Assembly: GCF_020882245.1 (NCBI RefSeq)
Contig: NC_083599.1
Location: 75,623,745-75,687,744 of the forward strand
Length of the DNA stretch: 64,000 nucleotides
Direction: 5' to 3'
Origin: Rhopalosiphum padi
Lineage: Eukaryota > Arthropoda > Insecta > Hemiptera > Aphididae
Under the pieces are notes generated by a model that was given only the letters and a program-made list of their open reading frames with translations, did not search any database and was not told the origin of the DNA. The translations under genes were made by a program, and so were the position numbers. Positions 1 to 11,015 of the stretch are shown here, one piece after another (position 1 is the stretch's first letter; each line of letters starts with the position of its first letter).

Positions 1-451
1 GTTTAATTAATATAGGATAATAAATCAACCCATCCATTGATTTCAGAAGATGATCAAAACTTAAATCAGGTATAAATTAATAATACTTTTGTAAAGTAAC
101 AATAGGTAGTTTAATTTATTATTTTTATGTGACCTGTGCATTAATTTATGTTTATATATTTTATCCACCATTGTAATTCTAGAATATCTAAATTATCTTA
201 ATTATCTATATTACCTAATTTGTTTAATATTAAAAATTACAATGATCAAATATTAAATTAGAATTTAATAAAATGTATTAAAATTTAGTAGAAAATATCA
301 AATAATCAAATTTAAGATAATTGAAATATTTAAATTATTCAAAAAGTTTTTAAGTTTTTAATTAATATTAATTTTTTACATAAAATAGTATATTGTTATA
401 TAGTTATATAAATAGTGATAACTAGTTCTAAATTTATCATATCAATAACCA
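1..451. other. AT-rich flank, no gene seen
   Basis: Very AT-rich sequence without a recognisable coding segment. A pyrimidine-rich tract ending in CAG just before position 471 could be a splice acceptor for the transposase that follows, so an upstream exon or the 5' end of that hAT element may lie here or outside the window. No terminal inverted repeat was identified. Confidence 0.4.
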
Positions 452-2517
452 ATGTATTTATTTTTTCAGATGTGCGACACTATTAACTGCATTACTAAAA
501 TGTCAGTACCTTGGCCATCAGATTGGTCTTATGATCAATGGGTTGAAAAAAAGAATAAATACCTTTGGCTTATATGCAGTGATGGAAAAATTGGTTGTGA
601 ATATTGTAAGTCAGTAGATACATTAAAAACATTTAAAAGTAAAGGTGTTGAAATATCAAATGAATGGTGCTTAACAAAGATTGATGGTGGTTCAAATACA
701 GTTAAATCAACCAGATTGACTAATTTACGGCACAAAATTTTAAAACATAAAAAGTCTAAAGCACATATAGAAACTGAAAAAATTTCGCAACAAAAATCTT
801 CTAACTTATTAAATAAAACTTTTCAAACTGGCCAATCTAATTTCTATGAAACAACACAAAAAAATTTTCGAACAGCTTACTATATTGCCAAGTATAATAG
901 ACCTAATGATGACCATTCAAAGTTAATTGAATTACAGCATCTCAATGGACTTAACCTTGGTACTACATTGCATTCTAGGTACTCTAGTTAAAAGATTATT
1001 TCACATATTGCAGATAAAATGAAAACTAAAATAGTTCAAAATATTATGGCAACTGCATCTAAAATTTCTATTCTTATAGATGAATCCACTACTGTAAGTT
1101 CTTTATCAGGTATGGTGGTTTATGTTAAAGCATCAATATTAAACTCAGAACCTATTTTTATATTTTTGGATTTGGTAGAATTAAAAAGTCAAACCGCTTC
1201 TAGTATTGTCAGTCAATTAATAGAATGTCTTTATGCTTCTGGATTCACAGAAAATTTTTTGGTAGAACATTGGGTATCATTTGTAACAGACGGAGCTAGT
1301 GTTCTCCTTGGAAAAAGAAATGGAGTGGCTGTGCGCTTGAAAGAAAAGTATCCCTTAATTTTTAGTTGGCATTGTCTTAATCATCGATTAGAGTTAGCAG
1401 TTGGTGATACATTAAAGGACATAACTGCTACGAACCATTTTAAGCATTTTTTAGATTCTTTATATTCCTTATACAGCAGATCTCCAAAAAACCAAATTGA
1501 ATTAAAAGAACAAGTACAAGTTTAAATGAAATTTTTTTAAAAATTGGAAAAGTTCTTGACGTTCGCTGGGTAGCAAGTAGTTTTAGAACAATTAGTGTAA
1601 TTTGGAAAATATATCCAGCATTATACAATCATCTTATTCAAGCTTCTCAAGATAAATTTCGTGATGGTAAAATTAAGTCTAAATACAGTGGACTTAGTAA
1701 GCGTTTGGGAAGTATACAATTCTTGTTAGATTTAGCCTTAATGTGTGATGTTTTATTTGAGATATCACAACTATCACTTGACTTACAAAAACAAAATATG
1801 TCTCTATTGCAGGCTGATGTACTAATAAGAAGAACAATTAGAGTTATTGAGTCATTGAAAACTATGAATGGTAATTATTTTTCAGAAGCTGTTAAAGCAA
1901 AAGAAAAAATGATATTTAAAACTGTTGTTTTATCTAACAACGAAAAGATAACTTGTATAAATAAGAACCAGTTTATAACAAGTGTAGTAAATAATTTAAA
2001 TATGAGACTTATACCAAATGAAGGTGAAGAAAAAATAATACTTGAAGACTTTCAAATATTTGATAAAAAATTATGGCCTTCTGAAGTTGAGATACGCTTT
2101 GGTGAAAAAGAAATACAACGTATTTGTGACAGATTTTGTATTAATAAAGTAAAGACATTAAAAGGAATGCGAATCTATATTGATGACAAAGATAATAATG
2201 ATATAACTTTAATTGAAGAACTTAATGACATAAATATTTTAATCAAGACATTTCCATGCTCAACATCTGAGTGCGAACGTGGATTTAGTGTTATGAACAA
2301 TATATGTACAGATCTTCGTTCAAGATTGTTAATAAACAACATTTCTAATTCAATGTTCATAAATATTAATGGTCCCCCTTTACAAAGATGGAATCCTAAA
2401 GATTATGTAGAAAGTTGGTTAACCTCCCATAGAGATGCTGATGACAACAAATCAAGAAAAGTTAATACCAGCACTGCAACTGAAGATCCAAAATATAAAC
2501 TTTGGCAATTACTTTAA
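452..2517 (+). pseudogene. hAT transposase, KIAA1586-like, decayed (hAT-C)
   Basis: The reading frame resembles the hAT-derived family annotated in animals as E3 SUMO-protein ligase KIAA1586-like. The N-terminal part holds a short zinc-finger-like segment (CEYCKS, then H-x-KSKAH). Next come the hAT core motifs ILIDESTT (first acidic residue), VTDGASVLLG (second) and WHCLNHRLEL. The C-terminus has the hAT dimerisation signature (CSTSECERGFSVMNN, then RSRLL). The frame is broken twice: an in-frame TAA at 989-991 between two parts of the same frame, and a frameshift between about 1490 and 1515, after which the frame stays open to TAA at 2515-2517. It cannot encode an active transposase as read. 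The start at 452 is uncertain; Met at 500 or a spliced start at 471 are alternatives. Family assignment rests on motif recognition from memory. Confidence 0.75.
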
Positions 2518-2954
2518 CTATGTAAAATGTATTAAAAATGTTTCATAATAATATGTTAATAATTTATATTTTGTGTTAAATTATACAGTTTTTAATTTTA
2601 TCAAGTATATTATTTTTAAACATTATTTATGGATCATGAGTTTAATTATCAATCATTCTGTAGTAGGTATTATTGTATATTATACTATAGACAACTGATA
2701 AATAGACAAAATATTGGTTACTTGTTCAATATGCTATCTACCCTGAGTATTTGTCTACCATAAATTTATTTTGGTCGATGGTTTAATATGCTATTTATAA
2801 ATGAAAATGGTGGTTTTGTTTACCAAATATGTTATAATCACTAGTAGATAACATGAACGAGTACTAATTAGGGGGGTGTGGGGGGCATAGCCCCCCACGT
2901 TTCATTTTACAATGATTCAGGCGTGTACCCATAAAAATTTTTAGGACTACATCA
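2518..2954. other. AT-rich tail with a G/C hairpin
   Basis: Probably the 3' non-coding part of hAT-C followed by the start of the next repeat. A perfect hairpin lies at 2880-2896 (seven G/C-rich pairs around an ATA loop), preceded by another G run at 2871. The hairpin marks the transition into the R repeat but was not assigned to a family. Confidence 0.4.
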
Positions 2955-5508
2955 CTGCTTATAATAAAATAATAATAGTTAAAATATTTTGATTTGCGCT
3001 TATTGCGCACAGCGCAAAAACAATGAATAAGATTTTTTTTTTTTTTTAACAAAATTTTATATTACGCAATCTGTTACAATTAATGAACAATAAGCTTAAG
3101 TGATAAAATAGAACAGTAGACAGAGAAAGACAGATGAAAAACAATGAATAAGATATTGTAATATTGCAAACCTTAAATTGTTAAATAGGTCTAAACCAAT
3201 AAATTTTTTAGTTGAGTTATAACTGAGAATTGTAATATTCACGTAATAAAGTGTATTGTATACTTAGTATATGGAGGCAACGAAATTATGACGTCACCCG
3301 TAGTTTTTTTATTAATTATGGCTTGCTAAATAATTGTTATAAATATTTTTTAATGATATTTCTGTTTTCATTCTTTTTGTGTACTAAATATTTTTAGTGT
3401 TTTTTTCCTAAATCTTAATGTTAAGTAATTATAATAGGTACATATTTCGTACATGAAGAAATAAAAACTATCGATAACGTTTAATACCTAGCTTGAATCG
3501 CATCATCTTGTCACTAATTTTAATAATTATATGCTTTAGATGTCAGATACACAAGTACTCGGTATAAGATAAAATATAAAATTATAAAATATAGGAATTC
3601 GAAATTCAATCGAAAAACTGCGTCGTATATGATATTATTAGTGTTGTATATATGTATGTATATTATAAGCGTAAAAATTTATTTTTATTTTGAACAAACA
3701 CACACGGGGCCGACTGTGACAAACACCGCCCCACACCACAATCATTGTGCGCGGGATTCCTATAACAGCGGGCACCTGTATTCTTTACATCAAAACATAA
3801 TACACAAAAGTTTAAATGCGCAGTAGAGATCGGCGGTCGCCTTTGGTGAGAAAAGAATGCCTACCCGAAATATATCACCCCTGACTGAGCGGTGCATTAT
3901 AATTCCACAATTGTTACAATATGGGTACCCATTGAACCACACTTTATGTATAATAAACGAAGGCATTTCCGCTCTTTATAATATAATCGAATGTACATTT
4001 TCTTTTTCACCATATAAGGGCATGCGATTTAAAAGATACCACATTCGTACGTATTGTATTATATTAAGTCCATTATTGATTATTTTTGACCGAAAAAATA
4101 CATTAGAAGACACCCGCCTACTTATTATTGTTATATAAATTGTAATAATATGTCCATTGGCGTCTATACAGAATAACTATAAATGCGTGTACAATACCTA
4201 CATCCGTTAACATTTTTTCTTAAAAATATATATTTTTTTCATGTGAAGAAAAAATACAGACTGTTTCATTATACAGAATCAAAGCAGATATGTACTGGAC
4301 TTGTATTAAACACGCTATTAATTTTTCGTTAATTTAAAATCATATAAACTGGTAATCACGGAATAGAAACATAAAAACGTATTATATTGTTTATACTCTG
4401 ATGGTCAGAAATGGTTTCTATATAATATATATATTATACATTTTTTTAGGTAGCAGTAAAGCAGATCATTGGCTTTCATACCACTTGGGGAAAATAACAA
4501 GGTTTTATGTTGAACTACTAGTTTATTGTTGACTACTAGATTAACAAAATTATTCTTATTTTTTCATTAAACCTGTTACTTCATAAAAATTATAAAACGA
4601 TCGTTTTTAGATTATTTTGACAAATGTTACTAATTCATATTTTTAACTACTTATAAAACACTAAATTCACAAGTTATTATCCAACTAATATATATATTTA
4701 ACTGACTACATTTTTTTAGATAGCAGTAAAGCAGATTATAGGCGTTCATACCACTTGAAGAAAATAACAAGGTTTTATGTTGAAAATAAACAAGCAGATA
4801 CAGATAATAATTATGGATTTATGCAATGTACATATGTAAAGCTGAATGAATGTAATTCATACTAATTTTAATAGTTGTCAAAAAATTAGAATTTGTTAAT
4901 CATCTGAATAATTAATTATGTAAACACATTTAGCTTGTAATCTTCAATCTTAAAATTTGCTATAGCTATAAAAATCTTTTTATTTTTTTTACGTTTATGT
5001 GATAATTTTGACGAAGGTTGCTACTTCATATTTTTAACTTTTTATAAAACAAGTTTTTCTAAAGTTAGTGTCATGAAACCTTGACTACTAGTTAAGGAAA
5101 ATAATTTTAATTTTTCGTTATTAACTTTCTATATTTCATTTATGCTGATATAAAGAATACACTATAAAACATATGTTTATATAATAGTTATGACGGATAT
5201 TACCAATTCATATTTTTAACTGTTTATAAAACAATCAATACTCAAGTTAGTGTCTTGAAACCTTGACTACTAGATTAAGAAAATTATTCTTATTATTCAT
5301 TAAACCTGATACTTCATAAAAATTATAAAACGATCGTTTTTAGATCATTTTGACAAATGTTACTAATTCATATTTTTAGCCACTTATAAAACACTAAATT
5401 CACAAGTTATTATCCAACCAATATATATTTTTAACTGACTACATTTTTTTAGATAGCAGTAAAGCAGATCATTGGCGTTCATACCACTTGAAGAAAATAA
5501 CAAGGTTA
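2955..5508 (+). repeat. R repeat, copy R1 (unclassified interspersed repeat)
   Basis: This block is shared with 12660-13980 on the same strand and with 43620-44940 and 61248-62490 on the opposite strand. Landmarks are TTATTGCGCACAGCGC near 3000, a GC-rich patch near 3710-3790, and a 93-codon ORF (3857-4138) that is the same in three copies and has one replacement in the fourth. The ORF matches no family I know and may only reflect recent copying. R1 keeps the undisturbed sequence ATATAAACTGGTAATC near 4352, the empty site for the hAT-A insertion found elsewhere in the window. No terminal repeats, LTRs or transposase were found, so the class is open (non-autonomous DNA element, Helitron or complex satellite). 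Confidence 0.75.
4440..5508 (+). repeat. Diverged tandem-like units in the R tail
   Basis: The phrase TAGCAGTAAAGCAG, followed by a conserved stretch ending near AACAAGG, recurs at 4451, 4721 and 5454, and again at 8574 (one base changed) and 8844 in the left arm. A companion phrase around ATAAAACGATCGTTTTTAGAT recurs near 4590, 5325 and 8715. Spacing is irregular (about 270 and 730 bp), so this is a decayed minisatellite-like array rather than a clean tandem repeat. It ends abruptly at about 5508, where the left palindrome arm begins. Confidence 0.65.
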
Positions 5509-6438
5509 AATATGGGCATTGGCTGATTCTTATAGTGGTTTTTTACTGAATCTCGACATATACACTGGAAAAAAATCAAATGGAATACCTGAGTATGGAC
5601 TAGGAGAAAATGTTGTGTTATACTTGACCAAAAAATTGAAAAACTTATTTTATTGTGTTTTTTTTGATAATTTTTTTACAAGTATACCTCTAATTTTTAA
5701 ACTTTTGTGTGATGGTATATTTGCATGTGGGACATTTAGAGTAAACAAAAAGTATTATCCAAAACACCTTATGAAAACTGATGGCAAATATAATTCTGGT
5801 GACATTGAATATGCACAAAGTGAAGATATTGGTATTATGCGATGGAAGGATAGAGGAAGTAAACCAGTGACACTTGTTAGCAATATGCATAACTCTTCAG
5901 ATACATCTACAGTACTGAGAAAAAATGGTAAAGGGGAAAGGATTCAAGTAAAGTGCCCTACTGGAATATCAGATTATAATAAATACATGGGAGGAGTTGA
6001 CAAATTTGATCAATATATGTCTCCATATTCAATTTCCCAGAAGTCGAGGAAGTGGTGGATAAAACTTTTTTATTATATGGTTGATACTGCTATTGTTAAT
6101 TCTTATATTTTATATAAAGAAAGTTGCAATAAGAATAAAAAAAAATACATTACACATTTAGAGTTTAGATCAAGACTAACAGATGAACTTATTGGAAATT
6201 TTTCATGCAGAAAAAAGTGTACATCTTCACCCCACGAACAAAGAAGTAAAAAAAAAAAAAACTTTCCATCAATCATAATTTTACAGGTGTTGATCATATG
6301 CCAAAGTTCATTGATAAGTATAGAAGATGTAAAATGTGTAGCACGAAAGCTAAAGAAAAAAGATCAAATATGATTTGTTCTACATGTGAAATAACACTAT
6401 GCAAACAATGTTTTGAACCCTATCACAAACCTACCTAG
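5509..6438 (+). pseudogene. piggyBac transposase, C-terminal two thirds
   Basis: The frame starts inside the DDE_Tnp_1_7 (PGBD-like) transposase domain. Visible motifs are FFDNFFTSIP (second catalytic Asp) and YMGGVDKFDQ (third catalytic Asp); the first Asp region is missing because of the truncation. The frame breaks in the long A run near 6247. The correct C-terminus, a cysteine-rich zinc-binding tail (CKMC, CSTC, CKQCF), continues in another frame to a stop at 6436-6438. The central part is open here, whereas the right-arm copy has extra one-base breaks in this part, so the two copies decayed separately or one carries base-calling errors. Confidence 0.85.
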
Positions 6439-6540
6439 AACTGATTATATTTTATTACTTTTCATTATTTATATGGAAAATTTCAGAAGTGTATTGTTTT
6501 ATTATTAATATTGTACATAATTATTATTTTAAACCAAATT

Positions 6541-7060
6541 TTTTTTCTTACATTTTTATAAAGAAATTAAAATACTGTGATAATATTGTGATTTATGAAC
6601 TATAGGTGCAAAGTAATTGATAATGTTTTTTTTTAAATAAGGTTTGTTTTTTAATTTTATTTCATTAGAAATTTATTGGTTGATTTTATTGAAAGGATGT
6701 ATATTTATTATTTATTTTTTATCAATTTTTTGTTCTTACATTTACATAAAGAAATGAAAAAAACTGTGATTTATGAACTATAGGTACAAACTACAAAGTA
6801 ATTAATTGTTTTTTTTTTAATGAGATTTGTTTTTTAATTTTATTTCATTAGAAATTTATTGGTTGATTTTATTGAAAGGATGTATATTTATTATTTATTT
6901 TTTATCAATTTTTTTTCTTACATTTATAAAAAGAAATAAAAAGAATAACATTATGATTTGTAAACTATACCAAGTAATTGATTATATTATTTTTTAAACG
7001 AGGTTTGTAATGTTTTGTTTTATCAGAAATATATTGTTTGATTTTAATAACATAATATTA
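6541..7060 (+). repeat. About 185-bp tandem repeat in piggyBac 3' region
   Basis: A unit containing TTTCATTAGAAATTTATTGG and a downstream TTATTTATTTTTTATCAATT phrase occurs at about 6655 and again at about 6838. A more diverged third unit lies around 6955-7060. It lies between the transposase stop and the 3' terminal repeat and is shared with the right arm (50545-51063). Function unknown; it could be replication slippage in non-coding DNA. Confidence 0.8.
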
Positions 7061-7331
7061 TTTACTTTTTTTTAATATTTATATTAGTTTGAATGAGTCT
7101 TATATATTTATCTAAGTAACCGCATAAGTGGGAAATATATTACCATTGCCCGTTCAGTAAATCCCATGGTCGTAAAGGAGCAAAGGGAAACTATTTTCCC
7201 ACCGCTTTTCCAACCATGCAAAACAAATAAAAAATTTTCCAATATTTTTCCCAAAATCAGTGTACTCCATAGTGCATGTACACCAATTTTTAGAATAATC
7301 TGACGATTTTTTTGTTCTGCCCTATAAAGGG

Positions 7332-8464
7332 TTAAAGTAGATATTTCAACTCTATGGATTAGTTTTTGATGTAATAACATAAGTATTATATTTTTCAGGT
7401 TTCTTCAACAGCTGAATGAAAGATTTTCAGAGAAAAGCAAAGATTTGTTTAAGCTGTTTGAAATTTTTGATGTAACCAGCAATAATTTTTTTAATCCTAA
7501 CTGCCCTCATTTAATATTCTTTACAAACCATTATAGTTATTTTCAATTTAATGAGTCTAAAATGTTATCCGAATTTCCTTCTGCAAAATCCTTGATTCTT
7601 AAAAAAAATATAACCAATTTGAATTTAAGTGACATTATTTCCTGCTTAAAAGATTTTCCAGTTGCTTTTTCAGAAACATTAAAAATAATATCTTTAGTTC
7701 TAACTTTACCTATAAGTACAGCTTCTAATGAAAGATTTTTTTCTTCACTTAAGAGAGTCAAGTCTTAAATTAAATGAACCATGGGAGATGAACGCTTAAG
7801 TGACTTATTGATGGTTAGTGTGGAGAAAGAAGAGGCAAATAAAATTAATCTAAATGATACTGTAGATTCATTTTCAAAATTAAAAAATCGAAGATATCCG
7901 CTAATGTAATATACTACCTATGGATTATAATTATTGCTTTATTATAATAAATGTTTTTATTTGTGTAACTAAATGGTTTGTTATTAAATTGAATTTAAGT
8001 TGTTAAATTAAAATTAGAAGTGGAAAATTTAGAAATATGAATTAAGTATATTGTAAAATTTTGAACAAGGGAACCAATAAGACAAATTTCAGGTTTAGCT
8101 ATATTATTTATTTTGAGTGTGCAGGGATAAAAATGTATAGGTTAGGTTCAGATAAATATTATTAAGGTGCTTTTTACCCATAAATTTACTTACCAAATAC
8201 CACTGGTATCAGCAATATAATATAAATTCATTAAAAGTACCTACACATACTACTTCAAAAAAAGTAATAATATTGTGATGTTTTTATACTAATATAGGTG
8301 ACATATTAAATAAATTAAACAAAAATTTTCAGTTGTTTTTGTCACCACTTAAAACCACCCCCTTATCCACCAAAAAAAAAAAATGTCCATGTTGCCTGGT
8401 AATGATTTGGATGGCCTGCAAAAATTTTGGCACCAACAACAAAAAAGTTGAAATGACGCCCCTG
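7332..8464 (+). mobile_element. hAT-A element, 3' fragment (left arm)
   Basis: This is the 3' end of hAT-A. The piggyBac sits in its last intron at the TTAA at 7332. The fragment ends with GACGCCCCTG at 8464, the hAT-A terminal repeat, followed by ATATAAAC (8465-8472), the 8-bp target sequence. Only the last coding exon and the 3' non-coding tail remain. The rest of hAT-A was lost at the arm edge. Confidence 0.85.
7399..7909 (+). pseudogene. hAT-A transposase last exon (hAT dimerisation domain)
   Basis: The exon starts after a polypyrimidine tract and CAG at 7398. It encodes the C-terminal hAT dimerisation region (LTLPISTASNERFFSSLKRV) and ends near RRYPLM at 7909. Compared with the right-arm copy (49693-50204), two point changes create stops: TAT to TAA at 7766-7768 and TCA to TGA shortly after. 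These are substitutions, not homopolymer slips, so they support real divergence between the arms. Confidence 0.85.
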
Positions 8465-8960
8465 ATATAAACTGGTAATCACGGAATAGAAACATAAAAA
8501 CGTATTATATTGTTTATACTCTGAAGGTCAGAAATGGTTTCTATATAATATATATATTATACATTTTTTTAGATAGCAGTACAGCAGATCATTGGCTTTC
8601 ATACCACTTGGGTAAAATAACAAGGTTTTATGTTGAACTACTAGTTTATTGTTGACTACTAGATTAACAAAATTATTCTTATTTTTTCATTAAACCTGTT
8701 ACTTCATAAAAATTATAAAACGATCGTTTTTAGATTATTTTGACAAATGTTACTAATTCATATTATTAACTACTTATCAAACACTAAATTCACAAGTTAT
8801 TATCCAACCAATATATATATTTAACTGACTACATTTTTTTAGATAGCAGTAAAGCAGATCATTGGTGTTCATACCACTTGAAGAAAATAACAAGGTTCTA
8901 TGTTGAAAATAAACAAGAAGATACAGATAATAATAATCGATTTATTTATTTATTTTTGTA
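8465..8960 (+). repeat. R repeat tail downstream of hAT-A (left arm)
   Basis: From the target ATATAAAC onward this matches the R1 tail at about 4352-4930, including both copies of the TAGCAGTA(A/C)AGCAG phrase at 8574 and 8844. It is the remainder of the R copy into which hAT-A inserted. It fades into less similar AT-rich sequence near 8960-9060. Confidence 0.75.
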
Positions 8961-10600
8961 ATGCTTAATTAATGTAATTCATACTAAATTTAATATTAGG
9001 CAAAAAATTAGAATTTGTTAAGAATTTTAATATTGAACAGGGTAAACATATTTAGTTTGTAATCTTCTTATCTTCTTATTGGGGGCTGCGTGTCGTTCCA
9101 AAGTATTTATTGTTTTTTTCGAATGGTTCCACGGGATCCCAGGCTTTTGGGGGATGACCAAAATTTGGGTCGCTGTACCCTGCTGTTGTTGTTGTTGGAT
9201 CGGAGAACCAACTGCACCTCTTCTTCCTTAATTTTTCACCCATCACTTGTAAATATATTCATTAATTATTGTTATTCATTTGTATGAAGTGATGTATAAA
9301 AATATGACAATATTACATAAGTAGGTATAAAAGCGATAGTTACTTGCGTGCCAATGTTAATAAAAAATAAATAATCATTTACATATTTCATATTTAAGAG
9401 TATGTTAGTGCAATATTTGTTTTTTCTCTTATACCCGCATGCAACATATTATGTAATAAGTTTTCACCTAAAATCGTTTTTTATGGCTGAGTGTAAATGA
9501 TAAAAATCACAATGATTGCAATTGAAAAAAAAAATTTTCACATCTACAAAATAGTATTTTAATTGATGTTCCAATTTTAAATCTAAACAAAATGCAACTA
9601 TATGAATAATTTTAAAAGATATATCATTTAAATTTATTGTAATAATTAATGTACATATATAAACATTTTTAAAGGGTTAAAATCGTATTAAAAAAAACAA
9701 GATAACACTGGACACATTACTATTTATCAACACAAAATGTTACCATCTCAGTGAAATTCTAACAACCAAAAACATGACGATCAAACGGGCACAAACTAAC
9801 TTATTTAATTTTAATTTTTGTTATTTTTATTATTTTTTTTTTTTGATAATATTATTCACATCACAGAAGCAGACTTATTATTGGTTATTTAAATATTACA
9901 ATTTATTAATAAAGGAACAAAGAATTTGTCCATATTATGACTATTATTTTCTAATTATTTATAGATATAAAAATTGAAATACAATGAGTATTTTAAATAT
10001 CTGTTTTTCATTTTAAAATATTAAAAAATGCTTTTTCTCACAATTGTTAAGTATTAAAAATATTTTTTAATGATTTTTGAGATTTTTAATCATTTGTAAT
10101 CATTTAAATAATTTTTTTAAAAATATTGTTTTCAAATAATATGAATCAAATGTATTTAAAATAATGTTTTAACATTTTATTTTGATTGGAAATAAGGCCA
10201 TTTGAACATTTTATTAACATTTATAAAATAATGCATAAACCATTTTTAACTTTATTTTTAAACATTTAAAAAATATTTTTTTGCTACTAGGTATAATATA
10301 AGCTTAAAATTAAATATCATTAAGTTTATATAATAAATAATATCCTCAGCATATTATATCATTTTATTACCAATTTACCATTATTATTATTTTTTATTTT
10401 TAGTGGAGTAAAATTGTGAAATATTAGATTGTAAGAAGTACTTATAAAGTATTTACAACTATCACAGTAGAAAAAAATATAAAATATTAAAAGCAAATCA
10501 ATAATATATAATGTTTAGAAATAATAAAACAAAATAAAATAATAACATTGGTAATGGTAAAATAAAGTAATAAGTCTTAACAATAAATAAAAATATACAT
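8961..10600. other. AT-rich stretch with one doubtful ORF (9027-9227, minus)
   Basis: Mostly AT-rich non-coding sequence. On the minus strand 9227-9027 is open for 66 codons and reads like a coding remnant: a run of six Gln, then QILVIPQKPGIPW and a basic end. The mirror copy (about 48370-48573) keeps it open, with Ser to Leu and Lys to Arg changes. I do not recognise it and it may be chance. Nothing else convincing was found between 9300 and 10600. Confidence 0.3.
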
Positions 10601-10657
10601 GCACAAAAAATAATATCTATAAATATTTTATAACGATAAAGATTATAATTTTTTTAC

Positions 10658-10799
10658 CTTCTTTATGCGGGAGCTGATGCTGTGCTTTTTCTGGTGTTGT
10701 TTGCGGAATCGCGTCGGGTGCATCATAGGTCGGCATCGCCTGTACATATATAGTGACTGCCATAATAATTACGAACAAACTTACAATGGATAATTTCAT
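10658..10799 (-). CDS. Small secreted protein, first coding exon (partial gene)
   Basis: The ATG at 10797-10799 begins a textbook signal peptide, MKLSIVSLFVIIMAVTIYVQ, with a likely cleavage before or near AMPTYDAPDA. It is followed by a polar Pro/Gln/His/Lys-rich stretch. The exon starts at 10811 after TTTCAG and ends at 10658 with AAG before GTAAAA, leaving a phase-1 junction after 47 codons. A 5' UTR exon with GTAAGT donor and a TATA box lie upstream on the same strand. No downstream exon was found before the R and hAT-A sequences, so only the 5' end of the gene is present. I do not recognise the protein; insect salivary or other small secreted proteins have this gene layout. The mirror copy has a 5-bp deletion that destroys the frame. 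Confidence 0.6.
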
Positions 10800-10932
10800 G
10801 TTGATGCAGAGCTGAAATGATACGAAAAATGTTATTTGAAAAATTCCTGAATAAAATATAAACGACAGGCAAGAGAGTATAAAATATGTCATGGGACAAA
10901 AAAATAATGTTCGGAAATCGTGGAGTACTTAC

Positions 10933-10980
10933 GTGTAAAAAATATTCTTGAAAATAAAGGTGACTGTTGAGACATAAATG
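10933..10980 (-). other. Putative 5' UTR exon of the secreted-protein gene
   Basis: It lies about 20-70 bases downstream of the TATA box at 11001-11015 on the minus strand and ends with CAC before a consensus GTAAGT donor (10927-10932). The transcription start is not defined by sequence alone and probably falls between 10965 and 10985. The intron to the coding exon (10812-10932) is about 120 bp. Confidence 0.5.
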
Positions 10981-11000
10981 GCGATCGGCGCTCCTACGCA

Positions 11001-11015
11001 CCCCCTTTTATGCCC
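11001..11015 (-). promoter_or_regulatory. TATA-box promoter of the secreted-protein gene
   Basis: On the minus strand the sequence reads GGGCATAAAAGGGGG, a strong TATA box in a GC-rich island (about 11000-11330) that stands out from the AT-rich surroundings. A 5' UTR exon with a consensus donor follows at the expected distance. Shared with the right arm at 46583-46597. Confidence 0.6.

Larger units (their letters stand above)
5509..7331 (+). mobile_element. piggyBac element, 3' part only (left arm)
   Basis: The 3' end of the piggyBac whose whole copy lies at 50271-54282. It ends with CCCTATAAAGGG at 7320-7331, followed by TTAA at 7332-7335, the typical piggyBac target. The 5' third is absent: homology with the complete copy begins at about 5509, in the codons just before ADSYSGF. 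The truncation coincides with the outer edge of the palindrome arm, so it was made by the rearrangement and not by transposition. Confidence 0.9.
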
